Under the pieces are notes generated by a model. That model was not told the origin of the DNA and did not search any database. It saw only the letters and a list, made by a program, of their open reading frames with translations. A program made the translations under genes and the position numbers. A DNA stretch of 64,000 bases from Streptococcus moroccensis (GTDB lineage Bacteria > Bacillota > Bacilli > Lactobacillales > Streptococcaceae): positions 60,335 through 124,334 of the forward strand of contig NZ_JAUSTM010000005.1 in assembly GCF_030812835.1 (NCBI RefSeq), written 5' to 3'. Positions 9,494-19,596 of the stretch are shown here, one piece after another (the first letter of the stretch is position 1; each line of letters begins with the position of its first letter).

Positions 9494-10642
9494 ATGCAAC
9501 ACGTTTTTATTATTGGGAGCCGAGGGTTGCCAGCTACTTATGGTGGCTTTGAAACCTTTGTAGACCAACTCGTCTCCAATCAGCAAAGTGACCAGATAAA
9601 ATACCATGTTGCCTGTCTTTCAGATGAGAAAAGTCACCAGCATTTTGACTATAAAGGGGCAGATTGCTATACCATCAAGGCTCCTAAGCTTGGGCCTGCT
9701 CGAGTGATTGCTTATGACATGATGGCCATTCAATACGGTCTTCAATTAGTCCGAGAGCAAGGGATTCAGCGTCCCATTTTTTATATCTTAGGCAATACTA
9801 TTGGTGGGTTTATCAAACCCTTTGCCAAGCGAATCCAGCAGGCGGGTGGCCTCTTTTTGATCAATCCAGATGGGTTAGAGTGGAAACGAGCCAAGTGGTC
9901 TAAACCCGTTCAGTCCTATCTAAAACATGCTGAAAAGGCCATGACACAATCGGCTGATTTGGTGGTTGCTGATAATGCAGGAATTGAAAGCTACTTAAAG
10001 GAATCCTACCCGTGGTCCAAGACGACCATGGTTGCCTATGGCACTGACTTGACTCCTTCACCCTTAACTGGTCAAGACAAACAAGTCCGAGATTTCTATG
10101 AGAAATGGCAGACTGCTGAGCAGGACTATTACTTGATTTTAGGACGATTTGTTCCTGAGAATAATTATGAAACGAGTTTGCGTCAGTTCATGGCATCACA
10201 GACCAAACGAAAGCTCTTAATCATAGCTAATCATGAGAGTAATCCGTATTTTGAGGAGCTTAAAGCTGTCACAGGGTTTGATCAGGATGACCGTATTCAT
10301 TTTGTAGGCACAGTTTATGATCAGGACTTGCTTAAGTATATCCGTGAGCAGGCGTTTGCCTACATTCATGGACACGAGGTTGGTGGAACCAATCCAGGTC
10401 TCCTTGAAGCTTTGGCCCATACGGATTTGAACCTGGTCTTAGGGGTTTCCTTTAACCAGCAAGTGGCTCTTGACACAGCCCTATACTGGTCTAAGGACGA
10501 TGACAGTTTGGCGTCTTTGATTGATCAGGTTGATCAGGGAGAAAGTCGCTCTGACTTAGGTCGTAAGGCCAAGGCTCACATGCTGGAAAATTACACTTGG
10601 GAGAAAATTGTCTCCACTTATGAGGAGTTATTCTTATCATGA
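9494..10642 (+). CDS. rgpA: Beta-1,4-rhamnosyltransferase of the rhamnan backbone (RgpA/GacB-like)
   Basis: A 382-residue cytoplasmic GT4-type glycosyltransferase of the DUF1972 family (N-terminal FIIGSRGLPATYGGFETF). In group A streptococci the homologue GacB adds the first rhamnose to the lipid-linked primer; that role is inferred. The ATG at 9494 is chosen because AGAAAGGAG lies directly upstream and the family homology starts there. A TTG at 9323 would add 57 unrelated residues. It overlaps the next gene by ATGA, so the operon is translationally coupled. The rhamnose-precursor gene (rmlD/gacA) that precedes it in group A strains is not present here. Confidence 0.87.
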   Translation: MQHVFIIGSRGLPATYGGFETFVDQLVSNQQSDQIKYHVACLSDEKSHQHFDYKGADCYTIKAPKLGPARVIAYDMMAIQYGLQLVREQGIQRPIFYILGNTIGGFIKPFAKRIQQAGGLFLINPDGLEWKRAKWSKPVQSYLKHAEKAMTQSADLVVADNAGIESYLKESYPWSKTTMVAYGTDLTPSPLTGQDKQVRDFYEKWQTAEQDYYLILGRFVPENNYETSLRQFMASQTKRKLLIIANHESNPYFEELKAVTGFDQDDRIHFVGTVYDQDLLKYIREQAFAYIHGHEVGGTNPGLLEALAHTDLNLVLGVSFNQQVALDTALYWSKDDDSLASLIDQVDQGESRSDLGRKAKAHMLENYTWEKIVSTYEELFLS

Positions 10643-11580
10643 ACGTCATGATTCTCATGGCCACCTACAATGGTGAGCAGTTTTTAAAAGAGCAGATTGA
10701 AAGCATCCGCAAGCAAAGCTTCAAGGACTGGACGCTACTGATACGTGATGATGGGTCGACCGATCAAACGCGTCATATCATAGCAGAATACGAAAAGAGA
10801 GATTCACGGATACGATTGCTCAATCCAGAGCATTCTGAAAATCTTGGCGTCATTAAAAGTTTTTTTACTTTGCTAAAGGCTGAAACAGCAGAGTATTACT
10901 TTTTCAGTGACCAAGATGATGTTTGGCTGGAAGATAAACTCGCCAAACAATTAGAGATGGCTAACACCTATCCACAGGATAAACCTCTGCTGGTCTATAC
11001 AGACCTTAAAGTGGTTGATCAAGGGTTGACCGTTATGCACGAGAGCATGATTCGCACTCAGTCACATCATGCCAATACCAATTTACGACAAGAACTAACA
11101 GAAAACACGGTCACAGGTGGGACCATGATGATTAATCATGCCCTGGCAGACTTATGGACGGATGCAGAAGATCTCCTCATGCACGATTGGTATTTGGCCC
11201 TCTTAGCGTCAGCTTTCGGCCATCTGGTCTATCTGGATTGTCCAACAGAACTTTATCGGCAACACGCCTCAAATGTTCTGGGGGCACGTACCTGGCGAAA
11301 ACGGATGAAGAACTGGCTACGGCCGTCCCTGCTCTTTCAAAAATATTGGACCTTGATTAAGGACTCACAACGACAGGCTAAAAAGCTCTTGGCCCTTCCG
11401 TTAAAGGCTCAAGACCGTTCTATGGTAGAGGCTTTTGTTCATATCATGGATCAACCTCTAATGGAGCGTATCAAAACCTTAAAAGCCTTTAACTTAGGTA
11501 AGAACCGCACTTTTCACACCTTTGTTTTTCGAAGCCTTATCATTACAAAATTTGCTTATAGGAGAGATGAATCTCAATGA
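10639..11580 (+). CDS. rgpB: Rhamnosyltransferase, GT2 family (RgpB/GacC-like)
   Basis: A 313-residue inverting glycosyltransferase with a GT-A fold. Visible motifs are the N-terminal MATYNGEQFLKEQI, the nucleotide-binding RDDGSTD and the DxD-like FSDQDDVW near residue 95. It is expected to add rhamnose to the growing backbone on the cytoplasmic face. It overlaps the preceding and following genes by 4 bases (ATGA) each, matching the rgpA-rgpB-rgpC order in other streptococci. Linkage specificity is from family knowledge, not visible in the sequence. Confidence 0.87.
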   Translation: MNVMILMATYNGEQFLKEQIESIRKQSFKDWTLLIRDDGSTDQTRHIIAEYEKRDSRIRLLNPEHSENLGVIKSFFTLLKAETAEYYFFSDQDDVWLEDKLAKQLEMANTYPQDKPLLVYTDLKVVDQGLTVMHESMIRTQSHHANTNLRQELTENTVTGGTMMINHALADLWTDAEDLLMHDWYLALLASAFGHLVYLDCPTELYRQHASNVLGARTWRKRMKNWLRPSLLFQKYWTLIKDSQRQAKKLLALPLKAQDRSMVEAFVHIMDQPLMERIKTLKAFNLGKNRTFHTFVFRSLIITKFAYRRDESQ

Positions 11581-12380
11581 ATTTTTTTAACAAACGTAAT
11601 CGTATCCTTTTAAGGGAAATGATTAAAACGGATTTTAAGTTACGCTATCAAGGCAGTTTGATTGGGCATCTGTGGTCTATCTTAAAACCCTTAATGCTCT
11701 TTACGGTGCAATACTTTGTCTTTGTTCGTTTTTTGAGATTGGGAAGTGATGTGCCCCACTTTCCAGTTGCCCTGCTACTAGGGATGGTCATGTGGAATTT
11801 CTTCCAAGAATCAACAGCCATGGGACTGACATCCATTGTGGCGCGTGGCGATTTGTTGCGTAAATTGAATTTTTCCAAACAAATCATCGTTATCTCATCC
11901 ATTGCTAATGCAGCCATCAACTTCGGGATTAACCTGATAGTTGTCATGCTCTTTACGGTTTTAAATGGGGTGCCGATTACAATCAAATGGCTTTGGATTA
12001 TTCCACTCTTTTTAGAATTATGCTTACTCTCGACAGGTGTAGCGTTCTTATTAGCGACCTTGTACGTCAAGTATCGGGATATCGGACCGGTTTGGGAAGT
12101 TATCATGCAGGCTGGCATGTATGCAACACCAATCATCTACTCACTGTCGCTTGTGCTGAATTACAGCCAGACAGTTGGGAAGTTAATTATGCTCAATCCT
12201 CTGGCTCAAATGATCCAAGATGCCCGTCACCTCATGATACACCCGGCCAATATTACGACCTGGAATCTGATTAATAACCCATTGATTGTTGCGATTCCAT
12301 ATGTGATCCCTGTGATTATTTTTGTCATCGGGCTCACCGTGTTTAATAAAAATGCCAGTCGCTTTGCGGAGATTTTATAA
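11577..12380 (+). CDS. rgpC: Polysaccharide ABC transporter permease (RgpC/GacD-like)
   Basis: A 267-residue ABC-2 type permease with about six transmembrane segments. Together with the ATPase encoded 2 bases downstream it should flip lipid-linked polyrhamnose to the outer face of the membrane. The N-terminal region (LKLRYQGSLIGHLWSILKP-like) is typical of polysaccharide and O-antigen exporters. Start overlaps the stop of rgpB. Confidence 0.88.
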   Translation: MNFFNKRNRILLREMIKTDFKLRYQGSLIGHLWSILKPLMLFTVQYFVFVRFLRLGSDVPHFPVALLLGMVMWNFFQESTAMGLTSIVARGDLLRKLNFSKQIIVISSIANAAINFGINLIVVMLFTVLNGVPITIKWLWIIPLFLELCLLSTGVAFLLATLYVKYRDIGPVWEVIMQAGMYATPIIYSLSLVLNYSQTVGKLIMLNPLAQMIQDARHLMIHPANITTWNLINNPLIVAIPYVIPVIIFVIGLTVFNKNASRFAEIL

Positions 12381-12382
12381 GA

Positions 12383-13582
12383 ATGGATAAAAAAATAGCA
12401 GTTCGTGTTGACCATGTCAGCAAGTATTTTAAATTACCAACCGAGAGTACCCAGAGTCTTCGAACAGCCCTAGTCAACCGATTTAGAGGAATAAAAGGCT
12501 ACAAAGAACAACATGTCCTTAGAGACATTACCTTTGATGTGGAAGAAGGCGACTTCTTCGGAATCTTAGGGCGAAATGGCTCCGGTAAGTCTACCTTGCT
12601 CAAAATCATTTCTCAAATCTATGAGCCTGAAAAGGGTTCTGTTACGGTCAATGGCAAGATGGTTTCTTTTATCGAGTTGGGGGTTGGTTTTAACCCAGAG
12701 CTAACCGGTCGGGAAAATGTCTATCTCAACGGTGCCATGCTAGGTTTTACGACACAGGAAATCGATGCCATGTATGATGACATCGTTGACTTTGCCGAGC
12801 TCCACGATTTCATGAACCAAAAGCTCAAAAATTACTCCAGCGGGATGCAGGTCCGCCTGGCTTTTTCGGTTGCTATTAAGGCTCAGGGAGATATTTTAAT
12901 CCTTGATGAGGTTCTAGCCGTTGGAGATGAAGCCTTCCAACGCAAGTGTAACGATTACTTCCTAGAGCGCAAAGATAGCGGTAAAACCACTATCCTAGTC
13001 ACTCACGATATGGGCGCCGTTAAAAAATACTGCAATAAGGCTATACTGATTGAGGATGGGTTGATCAAGGCGCAGGGTGATCCGGTTGATGTCTCAAACC
13101 AATATAGTTTTGACAATATTCAAGTAGCTACAGAAGTAGAAACGGATGATGAAAAAGAGAAGCTTATCGAAAACTTTAGCGTCAAAATGTTAACACCAGA
13201 TAAGGTGACCCCAGAGGATACCTTAGAATTTGAATTTTCATTTGAACTCTTAAAAGATAATCTGCCGATCCATATTGCCTTTTCTTTTGTGGATATTACG
13301 ACAGGACTAGGCCTGTATAATGATAATTCATGGGATTTTAAATGCATAGGAAAAGGCCATAAAACATTACGTTATCAGTGTCAGTTGCCTTATTTTAATC
13401 ATGTCAAATTACGCTTGATGGCCTATCTCAGAGATGATAAACAACACGATGTCGATATGTTGATGATTCCAAATCCACCAATCTTTTCAGTTGATCGTAA
13501 AGTGGATGAGTCTAACTTTTCAGAAGTGGATTCATCAACTGGCTTATTGGTAAGACAGGGACAGTGGCAAACTAATAAATAA
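12383..13582 (+). CDS. rgpD: Polysaccharide ABC transporter ATPase (RgpD/GacE-like)
   Basis: A 399-residue protein with an ABC ATPase domain in the first 240 residues: Walker A GRNGSGKST near residue 65, signature YSSGMQVRLAF and Walker B ILILDEVLAVGDEAF. A C-terminal domain of about 150 residues follows, of the Wzt-like kind that in some exporters reads the glycan end. It pairs with the permease immediately upstream. Some family members lack the long C-terminal domain, so here it may be involved in substrate or chain-end recognition; that is inference. Confidence 0.88.
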   Translation: MDKKIAVRVDHVSKYFKLPTESTQSLRTALVNRFRGIKGYKEQHVLRDITFDVEEGDFFGILGRNGSGKSTLLKIISQIYEPEKGSVTVNGKMVSFIELGVGFNPELTGRENVYLNGAMLGFTTQEIDAMYDDIVDFAELHDFMNQKLKNYSSGMQVRLAFSVAIKAQGDILILDEVLAVGDEAFQRKCNDYFLERKDSGKTTILVTHDMGAVKKYCNKAILIEDGLIKAQGDPVDVSNQYSFDNIQVATEVETDDEKEKLIENFSVKMLTPDKVTPEDTLEFEFSFELLKDNLPIHIAFSFVDITTGLGLYNDNSWDFKCIGKGHKTLRYQCQLPYFNHVKLRLMAYLRDDKQHDVDMLMIPNPPIFSVDRKVDESNFSEVDSSTGLLVRQGQWQTNK

Positions 13583-13593
13583 GGAATGTAAAG

Positions 13594-15348
13594 ATGAAAC
13601 TACTATTCATTTCACCAACAGGGACTCTCGATAATGGTGCTGAGAAAGCAGGTCTCAATGTTATGAGTTACTTGGTGTCCTTAGGACATCAGGTTTATAA
13701 TGTGTTTCCTGCTAATCATTCAGCAACCTATCCCCATTACTTAAAGTTGATGGAAGAAGAAGGCATTGGCTCTTATCCGATGGAGACCTTGAAATGGTGG
13801 TGGCCTGAGGCACCAGGGGATAGTCCTTTCACACTTGACAGTATAAGGGTTTATCACCATCAGAACATCGCTGACATTAAAGACATTATTAAAACCGAAG
13901 GGATTGACTTAGTCATTTCTAACACTGTCAATGTTTTTCAAGGGGCTGTCGCAGCAAGAAGCGAAGGAATTCCAAGTTTTTACTTACTGCATGAGTTTCC
14001 TTATGGTGAATTTGAATATTATTCTAAAAAGTTAACATTACTCGATCAACTTTCAGATAAAATTTTTGCAGTAGAAGGAGAGCTTTTTAAGGAGCTTTCC
14101 AAATACTTTTCTAGTCAAAAATTAGAATCCTTTTTGCCATTTTCAAACGTTTCAGATACCCCTCTGAAAGAGACGAAAGAAAGACGCTTTATTTCTATTG
14201 GTGCACTAACGGAACGAAAAAATCAGTTAGAGCTGATTAAAGCTTTTTCAAGGTTAGAAGCAAAACCTGATAGCCTTGTCTTTATCGGCGGTTGGGATGA
14301 TGACTATAAGGAAAAGTGTGACGACTATATCCAAAGTCATGATATCAAAAATATCCATTTTTTAGGATTTCAAGAAAAACCATGGGATCACGTGGGGAGT
14401 TCGGATATCATTGTTTTTTCGTCCAAACTTGAAGCTTTTCCATTGGTATTTGTAGAATCTATTTTAAAAGGGGTTCCAGCAATAATCTCTGACAACGTTG
14501 GTCATCTCTCCGTCAAGGAGGTGTTTAATGCAGGAACGGTTTACCCGTTAGGCTCTATTGATACTTTAAGCGATGAGATGAATCTTCTACTGAATCAATT
14601 CGAAGCCAAAAAAGAACAAGCTCTGACAGATAGTCAGAAAGCCTGGGAACTCTATACCATTGAAGAGGCCAGTAAGAACATAGTCAATCAGCTAAATGTG
14701 CTAGAAGATAAGAGGAATCAAGGAGTTCAAAATCTTTATTCTGAGTTAATGGGGCTATCATTTAGCTCAGATGTTCTTCAACACATTAAAAACGAAACAG
14801 TATCTATTTTCTTTTCAAATGATGACCAGTTTCACCCGGTTAAGTCTGCTGTTTATCCATTGAAAAAGAGTGACAGCATTGAACTGGAAGTTCAAGAAAA
14901 CAATCAAATCAGGATTGATTTGTCTGAAAATCCAGCTAGTTTTAAAGCAGTCCAGCTTGTCGAAAAAGACAGTCAGACAGAGATCGAACCGATCTTTTCA
15001 AATGCTTTAGAGAAGGATGGTAAACTGACATTTACGACTTTTGACCCTCAAATTGTTTACGATGTTAGTCAATACCACCATCAGAAACTGATCCTCCAGT
15101 ATGAGAAATTAGAGTATAGTGATCATGTAGCTCAACTGAATCATTACTATAATCAGTTGAGCCAAGATAAACATCAGTTAAAGGATGAGATAGAGCATCA
15201 GCAAGAGCGAAATAAAGCCTTAGAATCAGACCTGCGTCAAAGGATAGAGGATATGGCGGCTCTTCAACATGAGTACAATAGTGTCATAACTTCTCGTCGC
15301 TGGACAATTCCAACTAAAATAATAAACTTCTTTAGGAGAGCTAAATGA
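13594..15348 (+). CDS. rgpE: Glycosyltransferase with C-terminal coiled coil (RgpE/GacF-like)
   Basis: A 584-residue protein, close to the length of GacF. Residues 1 to about 370 form a GT4/GT-B glycosyltransferase: N-terminal FISPTGTLDNGAEKAG, and a donor-site region with SIGALTERKNQLELIKAF and SSKLEAFPLVFVESILKG. A middle region follows, then a coiled coil (roughly residues 515-565) and a basic C-terminal end. It sits between the ATPase and the rgpF-type gene in the canonical order, so it is probably a rhamnosyltransferase of the backbone. From this gene onward base composition becomes more AT-rich. Exact linkage is not readable. Confidence 0.8.
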   Translation: MKLLFISPTGTLDNGAEKAGLNVMSYLVSLGHQVYNVFPANHSATYPHYLKLMEEEGIGSYPMETLKWWWPEAPGDSPFTLDSIRVYHHQNIADIKDIIKTEGIDLVISNTVNVFQGAVAARSEGIPSFYLLHEFPYGEFEYYSKKLTLLDQLSDKIFAVEGELFKELSKYFSSQKLESFLPFSNVSDTPLKETKERRFISIGALTERKNQLELIKAFSRLEAKPDSLVFIGGWDDDYKEKCDDYIQSHDIKNIHFLGFQEKPWDHVGSSDIIVFSSKLEAFPLVFVESILKGVPAIISDNVGHLSVKEVFNAGTVYPLGSIDTLSDEMNLLLNQFEAKKEQALTDSQKAWELYTIEEASKNIVNQLNVLEDKRNQGVQNLYSELMGLSFSSDVLQHIKNETVSIFFSNDDQFHPVKSAVYPLKKSDSIELEVQENNQIRIDLSENPASFKAVQLVEKDSQTEIEPIFSNALEKDGKLTFTTFDPQIVYDVSQYHHQKLILQYEKLEYSDHVAQLNHYYNQLSQDKHQLKDEIEHQQERNKALESDLRQRIEDMAALQHEYNSVITSRRWTIPTKIINFFRRAK

Positions 15349-17102
15349 AACGTTTACTTTTGTATGTTCATTTTAATAAATATGATCAATTAAGTAACCA
15401 TGTTATCTACCAACTTCAAAAAATGACCCCCTTATTTGAAAAGACGGTTTTTATATCAAACAGTCTTTTTACTGATGAGGATTTGAATCACTTACAATCA
15501 TTGAATCTTATTGATGATTTTATACAGCGTGAAAACACAGGATACGACTTTGCGGCTTGGGCAGAAGGTTTAAAACATATTGGTCTTGGAGATGCTGAGC
15601 AATACGATTCCATCACCATGATGAATGATACTTGTTTCGGTCCACTTTGGGATATGGAAGAAGTCTATAACCGTTATGAAACAGATAGTGAGACAGATTT
15701 CTGGGGAATGACCAATCATGGTGCAGTAGATGCTGGAAGCATCTATATCGATGAGCATCTGCAATCTTATTTTATTTCATTTAAGAAAAACATTATTCAA
15801 TCGGATGTCTTTAAAGAATTTTGGAACTCTGTGGAAGCTTATACGGATGTCCAAAAGGTGATTGATAACTATGAAACCAAATACACCAAATTATTTGTGG
15901 AAAATGATTTTAAATACCAAGCAATCTTAAATACGGTCCCCTTAGTCAAGGATTTTCAACATTATAATTTCACCATCCACTACCCACATATTCTGATTGC
16001 TAATCGTGTGCCATTTATCAAAATCAAGACCTTCGACTTGATTCAGCATTTGTCGCCCTATTTACTCAATGAAATAGAGCGCGTGTCAGACTATCCTGTC
16101 GATCTTATCACCTCTCACATGTCTAAAATTAGCCTTCCAACACCACCTTATTTGCTGGATAGGAAAGTGTTAAAGGAGGGGAGCATTTCATTTGGTCAGC
16201 AAAAAATTGCCGTCCATCTTCACGCTTTTTATGTAGACTTGGTCGAGGACTTCTTACGGGCTTTTAAAGCATTTTCATTTGATTTTGATCTTTTCCTGAC
16301 AACAGATCAGGAGTCTAAAAAAAGTGATATCCAAACGCTTTTAGACCGAAATGGTATGCAGGGCCAAATTGTAGTCACAGGAGCTAAAGGTCGTGATGTG
16401 ATTCCTATGTTAAAACTAAAAGATGTTTTATCACAGTATGATATCATTGGTCACTTCCATACAAAGAAATCACCAGAATACCCTCATTGGGTAGGAGATT
16501 CATGGCGGAATGAATTATTCCAAATGCTTTTAACACCTGCTGACAATATTATTTCTCAATTTGAAACGAACCCTGAGTTAGGATTGGTCATCGCTGATAT
16601 TCCATCCTTCTTTAGATACACTAAAATAGTAGATCCTTGGAATGAATTTCGATTTGCAGAAGATATGAATAAGCTATGGGAACGCATGAATCTTGACCGA
16701 TCAATCAATTTTGAAGCTGAAAACACCTTTATCATGAGCTATGGGACATTCATCTGGTTCAAGTATGAGGCTTTAGAACCTCTATTTGATTTGGACTTAA
16801 CAAATGATGAGATTCCAGCTGAACCCTTGCCTCAGCATACCATCTTACATGCCATTGAACGGATATTGGTTTATTTAGCATGGGCAAGGAATTATGACTA
16901 TGCTATTTCTAAAAATACAAGTTACATTACACCTTTTGTCGATAATCGTGTCCTAAATATTCGACCAGATAATGTGCCAAATACTTACATTAATTTTGAC
17001 CAAATCGGTGGCATAAAAGGTGCACTAAAATATATTATAATTGGACCCGGAACGGCTGTTAAATATATCCTGCGCCGTCTCAGGGATAAAATCAAATCAT
17101 GA
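15345..17102 (+). CDS. rgpF: Rhamnan synthesis protein RgpF/GacG-like
   Basis: A 585-residue protein of the RgpF family with N-terminal LLLYVHFNKYDQL, a QRENTGYDFAAWAEGL motif and a central GHFHTKKSP segment. In S. mutans RgpF and in group A strains GacG extend the polyrhamnose chain; the same role is inferred. It overlaps both neighbours by ATGA. Length matches the family and no damage is seen. Confidence 0.88.
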   Translation: MKRLLLYVHFNKYDQLSNHVIYQLQKMTPLFEKTVFISNSLFTDEDLNHLQSLNLIDDFIQRENTGYDFAAWAEGLKHIGLGDAEQYDSITMMNDTCFGPLWDMEEVYNRYETDSETDFWGMTNHGAVDAGSIYIDEHLQSYFISFKKNIIQSDVFKEFWNSVEAYTDVQKVIDNYETKYTKLFVENDFKYQAILNTVPLVKDFQHYNFTIHYPHILIANRVPFIKIKTFDLIQHLSPYLLNEIERVSDYPVDLITSHMSKISLPTPPYLLDRKVLKEGSISFGQQKIAVHLHAFYVDLVEDFLRAFKAFSFDFDLFLTTDQESKKSDIQTLLDRNGMQGQIVVTGAKGRDVIPMLKLKDVLSQYDIIGHFHTKKSPEYPHWVGDSWRNELFQMLLTPADNIISQFETNPELGLVIADIPSFFRYTKIVDPWNEFRFAEDMNKLWERMNLDRSINFEAENTFIMSYGTFIWFKYEALEPLFDLDLTNDEIPAEPLPQHTILHAIERILVYLAWARNYDYAISKNTSYITPFVDNRVLNIRPDNVPNTYINFDQIGGIKGALKYIIIGPGTAVKYILRRLRDKIKS

Positions 17103-19582
17103 AGAATAAACTTATACAGGTCTTTGAGACGATCAAAAATATACTCAGGAAGATCAGATGGCATTCGCCACTCGCATTCTTGTTTATCTTTATTATTAAT
17201 TATCATTTAATAATAAATCGATTATTAGATCAGTTTTCAATGTCCGACTTGAATCAAGCTAATCAAGGAATAACACAATTTCTATACTACATTGCAATTG
17301 TCGGTTTTGCCATTTTAGCTTCTAAATCTATTACAATCAAGGACCTTTTAAAACTTTTAATCGGTTACCTTGTTTATATTGTTTCATCATATTTTATTTT
17401 AATATCAGTTAACCTTAATAACCCGGATTTTGAAGTAGGAAATTGGTCTGAAAACATGCTGTTAGAGACAGGGTTTTTAGAAACAGGTTTACTGATTGTT
17501 GTTCTATCCTTTGTCTTTCGCTATCTCTTAACAGAATTTGGGATTCATAAAAAAAGTCAACGGTTTTTGCCAGAAAATGGCTCTAATCATTTTATCTTAG
17601 CGTGTCTAATAGGTTCTTTTGCTGTCAATGATATTAAAATACTCCTTCATAGCACGTCTCATTTAACGATTTTTGCCGAAGAGAATTACCTGTCCTACTA
17701 TTTGCTATTCTTAGCGTTAAATACCTTTATTTCTTGTTTAGCATTCATTGCATTAGCACATAGTCTTTTAAATGGATTAAGGGATCTAAAAAACAATAAT
17801 GCTAGCTTCAATCTCGTTCTGTCTGCCAGTGCTTTATTTGCCATTATTTTTAACTATACCATCCAATTTGGTATAAGAAGTGATCACACCATTTTAGGTG
17901 AATACCTATTTCCAGGGGCTTTTATCTATCAATTCACTATTCTTTTTTCTCTTTTTTTATTAATCTATTTTATTACCAATAGAGTCTTTGTTGGAACACT
18001 AATTATCGTTTCACTAGGATCAATTGTATCAGTTGCTAATTATTTAAAAGAAGGACTCCGAAGTGAACCACTGCTGGTAACCGATTTTGTATGGATTAAA
18101 GAAATTTCTCTTTTATCGAGTTTTGTAGAACACAAAATTTTAATAAATATTTTTATAACGGTAGCTGTAGCTTTAATATTATTTATATTAGGTTATAAAA
18201 AATGGCTACCTGGAGCAATATTTGAACGAAAGCGAATGAGAGCTATCGGCCTTCTGACCGTTGCTTCCCTATGGTTAGGTATTTTTACTATCTTTAGAAC
18301 AGAAGAAAATTCTAAAATTGTTGATAATGTACCGGTCATCTCAAAGTTAAATAATATAGTTGATTTAACATGGATGGGCTTTACCAAAAATGCTAGTTAT
18401 AAATCGTTAATGTATGTCTGGACTAAACAAATTACTAAAGAAGTAATGCCAGTTCCCGAAGGATATAATGAGACATCTATTAAAGAAATAGTTGAGAAGT
18501 ACAGTAAATTAGCCACTGAAATCAACGAAACCCGTGATAGTCAAATTGAAGAACACACGATTATTTATATTCTTAGTGAAAGTTTTGCGGATCCTATGAG
18601 ACTTCCTGGGATTACTATTAGTGAAGAAGTCTTGCCAAATATTAAAACGATTATGCAAGATTATACCAGTGGGACAATGCGTTCAGATTTCTATGGAGGT
18701 GGCACTGCCAATATGGAAATACAAACATTGATTGGCTTGCCTTATTATAACCTTTCACCAAGTGTCTCTGTAATGAACACAGAAGTTATTCCTAAAATGA
18801 CCTATGTGCCAACGATTAGTCAATTTTATGAAGACAAAGATAAAGTGGCAGTACATTTTCATAATGGTGCCAACTATTCCAGGAATATTATCTATAAAGA
18901 TTTTGGTTTTGAGACATTTATTGCCTTAGGTGGTACTGATGATGAACCGACTATGCTGGAATATAATGGTGCCAATGCGAGTGATAAAACAACCTATTAT
19001 GCAATTGAGAGTCAATTAACACAGGACACGCCACAATTCTTCTCAGCCATTACCATGCAAAACCATATTCCATGGGAAAAAGATGAGCCTGTGGAAATTA
19101 CAGCAACTGGTGAAGGATTTAGTGCAGAAGAAACTAAAAATCTAACCAATTATGTACGCCTTTTAAAAGATACAGATATCATGACTAAGGATTTCCTGGA
19201 TACCCTATCTGACATGGATAAAAAAATTACAGTAGTCTTTTATGGTGACCATCTTCCAGGACTCTATCCATCTGCTATCTTTTCGGATGATCCAAATAGT
19301 CAGTATCAAACAGATTATTTTGTTTGGAGTAATTTTCAAACAGAGAAATTAGATCATCCTTATGTTAATTCAAGTGACTTTCCAGCTCTTGTGTTTAAAC
19401 AAATAGATGCTAAAGTTTCACCTTACTATGCCCTATTGACTGAAGTATTAGAAAATGAGGATCGGCAGAATCCAAAAGAAAGTGAGACACTTACGTCTGA
19501 CGAACTGAAATTAATTGAATATGATTTGATGCTAGGGAAAGGATATTTACTGGAATATCCTGAGTTCTTTACGATCAAGTAA
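17099..19582 (+). CDS. gacH: Membrane glycerol-phosphate transferase, GacH-like (LtaS/alkaline phosphatase superfamily)
   Basis: An 827-residue protein, nearly the length of GacH, which decorates the rhamnan side chain with glycerol phosphate outside the cell. About the first 420 residues hold many hydrophobic segments; the C-terminal half is an extracytoplasmic sulfatase-like domain. Metal and catalytic landmarks are ILSESFADP, the nucleophile threonine about residue 536 in YGGGTANME, and FYGDHLPG. This suggests the polysaccharide is phosphate-modified. Start overlaps rgpF by 4 bases. The assignment to GacH rather than to lipoteichoic acid synthase rests on context and the long membrane part. 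Confidence 0.85.
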   Translation: MKNKLIQVFETIKNILRKIRWHSPLAFLFIFIINYHLIINRLLDQFSMSDLNQANQGITQFLYYIAIVGFAILASKSITIKDLLKLLIGYLVYIVSSYFILISVNLNNPDFEVGNWSENMLLETGFLETGLLIVVLSFVFRYLLTEFGIHKKSQRFLPENGSNHFILACLIGSFAVNDIKILLHSTSHLTIFAEENYLSYYLLFLALNTFISCLAFIALAHSLLNGLRDLKNNNASFNLVLSASALFAIIFNYTIQFGIRSDHTILGEYLFPGAFIYQFTILFSLFLLIYFITNRVFVGTLIIVSLGSIVSVANYLKEGLRSEPLLVTDFVWIKEISLLSSFVEHKILINIFITVAVALILFILGYKKWLPGAIFERKRMRAIGLLTVASLWLGIFTIFRTEENSKIVDNVPVISKLNNIVDLTWMGFTKNASYKSLMYVWTKQITKEVMPVPEGYNETSIKEIVEKYSKLATEINETRDSQIEEHTIIYILSESFADPMRLPGITISEEVLPNIKTIMQDYTSGTMRSDFYGGGTANMEIQTLIGLPYYNLSPSVSVMNTEVIPKMTYVPTISQFYEDKDKVAVHFHNGANYSRNIIYKDFGFETFIALGGTDDEPTMLEYNGANASDKTTYYAIESQLTQDTPQFFSAITMQNHIPWEKDEPVEITATGEGFSAEETKNLTNYVRLLKDTDIMTKDFLDTLSDMDKKITVVFYGDHLPGLYPSAIFSDDPNSQYQTDYFVWSNFQTEKLDHPYVNSSDFPALVFKQIDAKVSPYYALLTEVLENEDRQNPKESETLTSDELKLIEYDLMLGKGYLLEYPEFFTIK

Positions 19583-19596
19583 TCATGGAGAGAAAA

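Noticed and set aside
11648..12136. Antisense ORF of 162 codons opposite the rgpC-like permease
   Set aside because: No RBS or promoter; its composition mirrors the hydrophobic codons of the real gene on the other strand.
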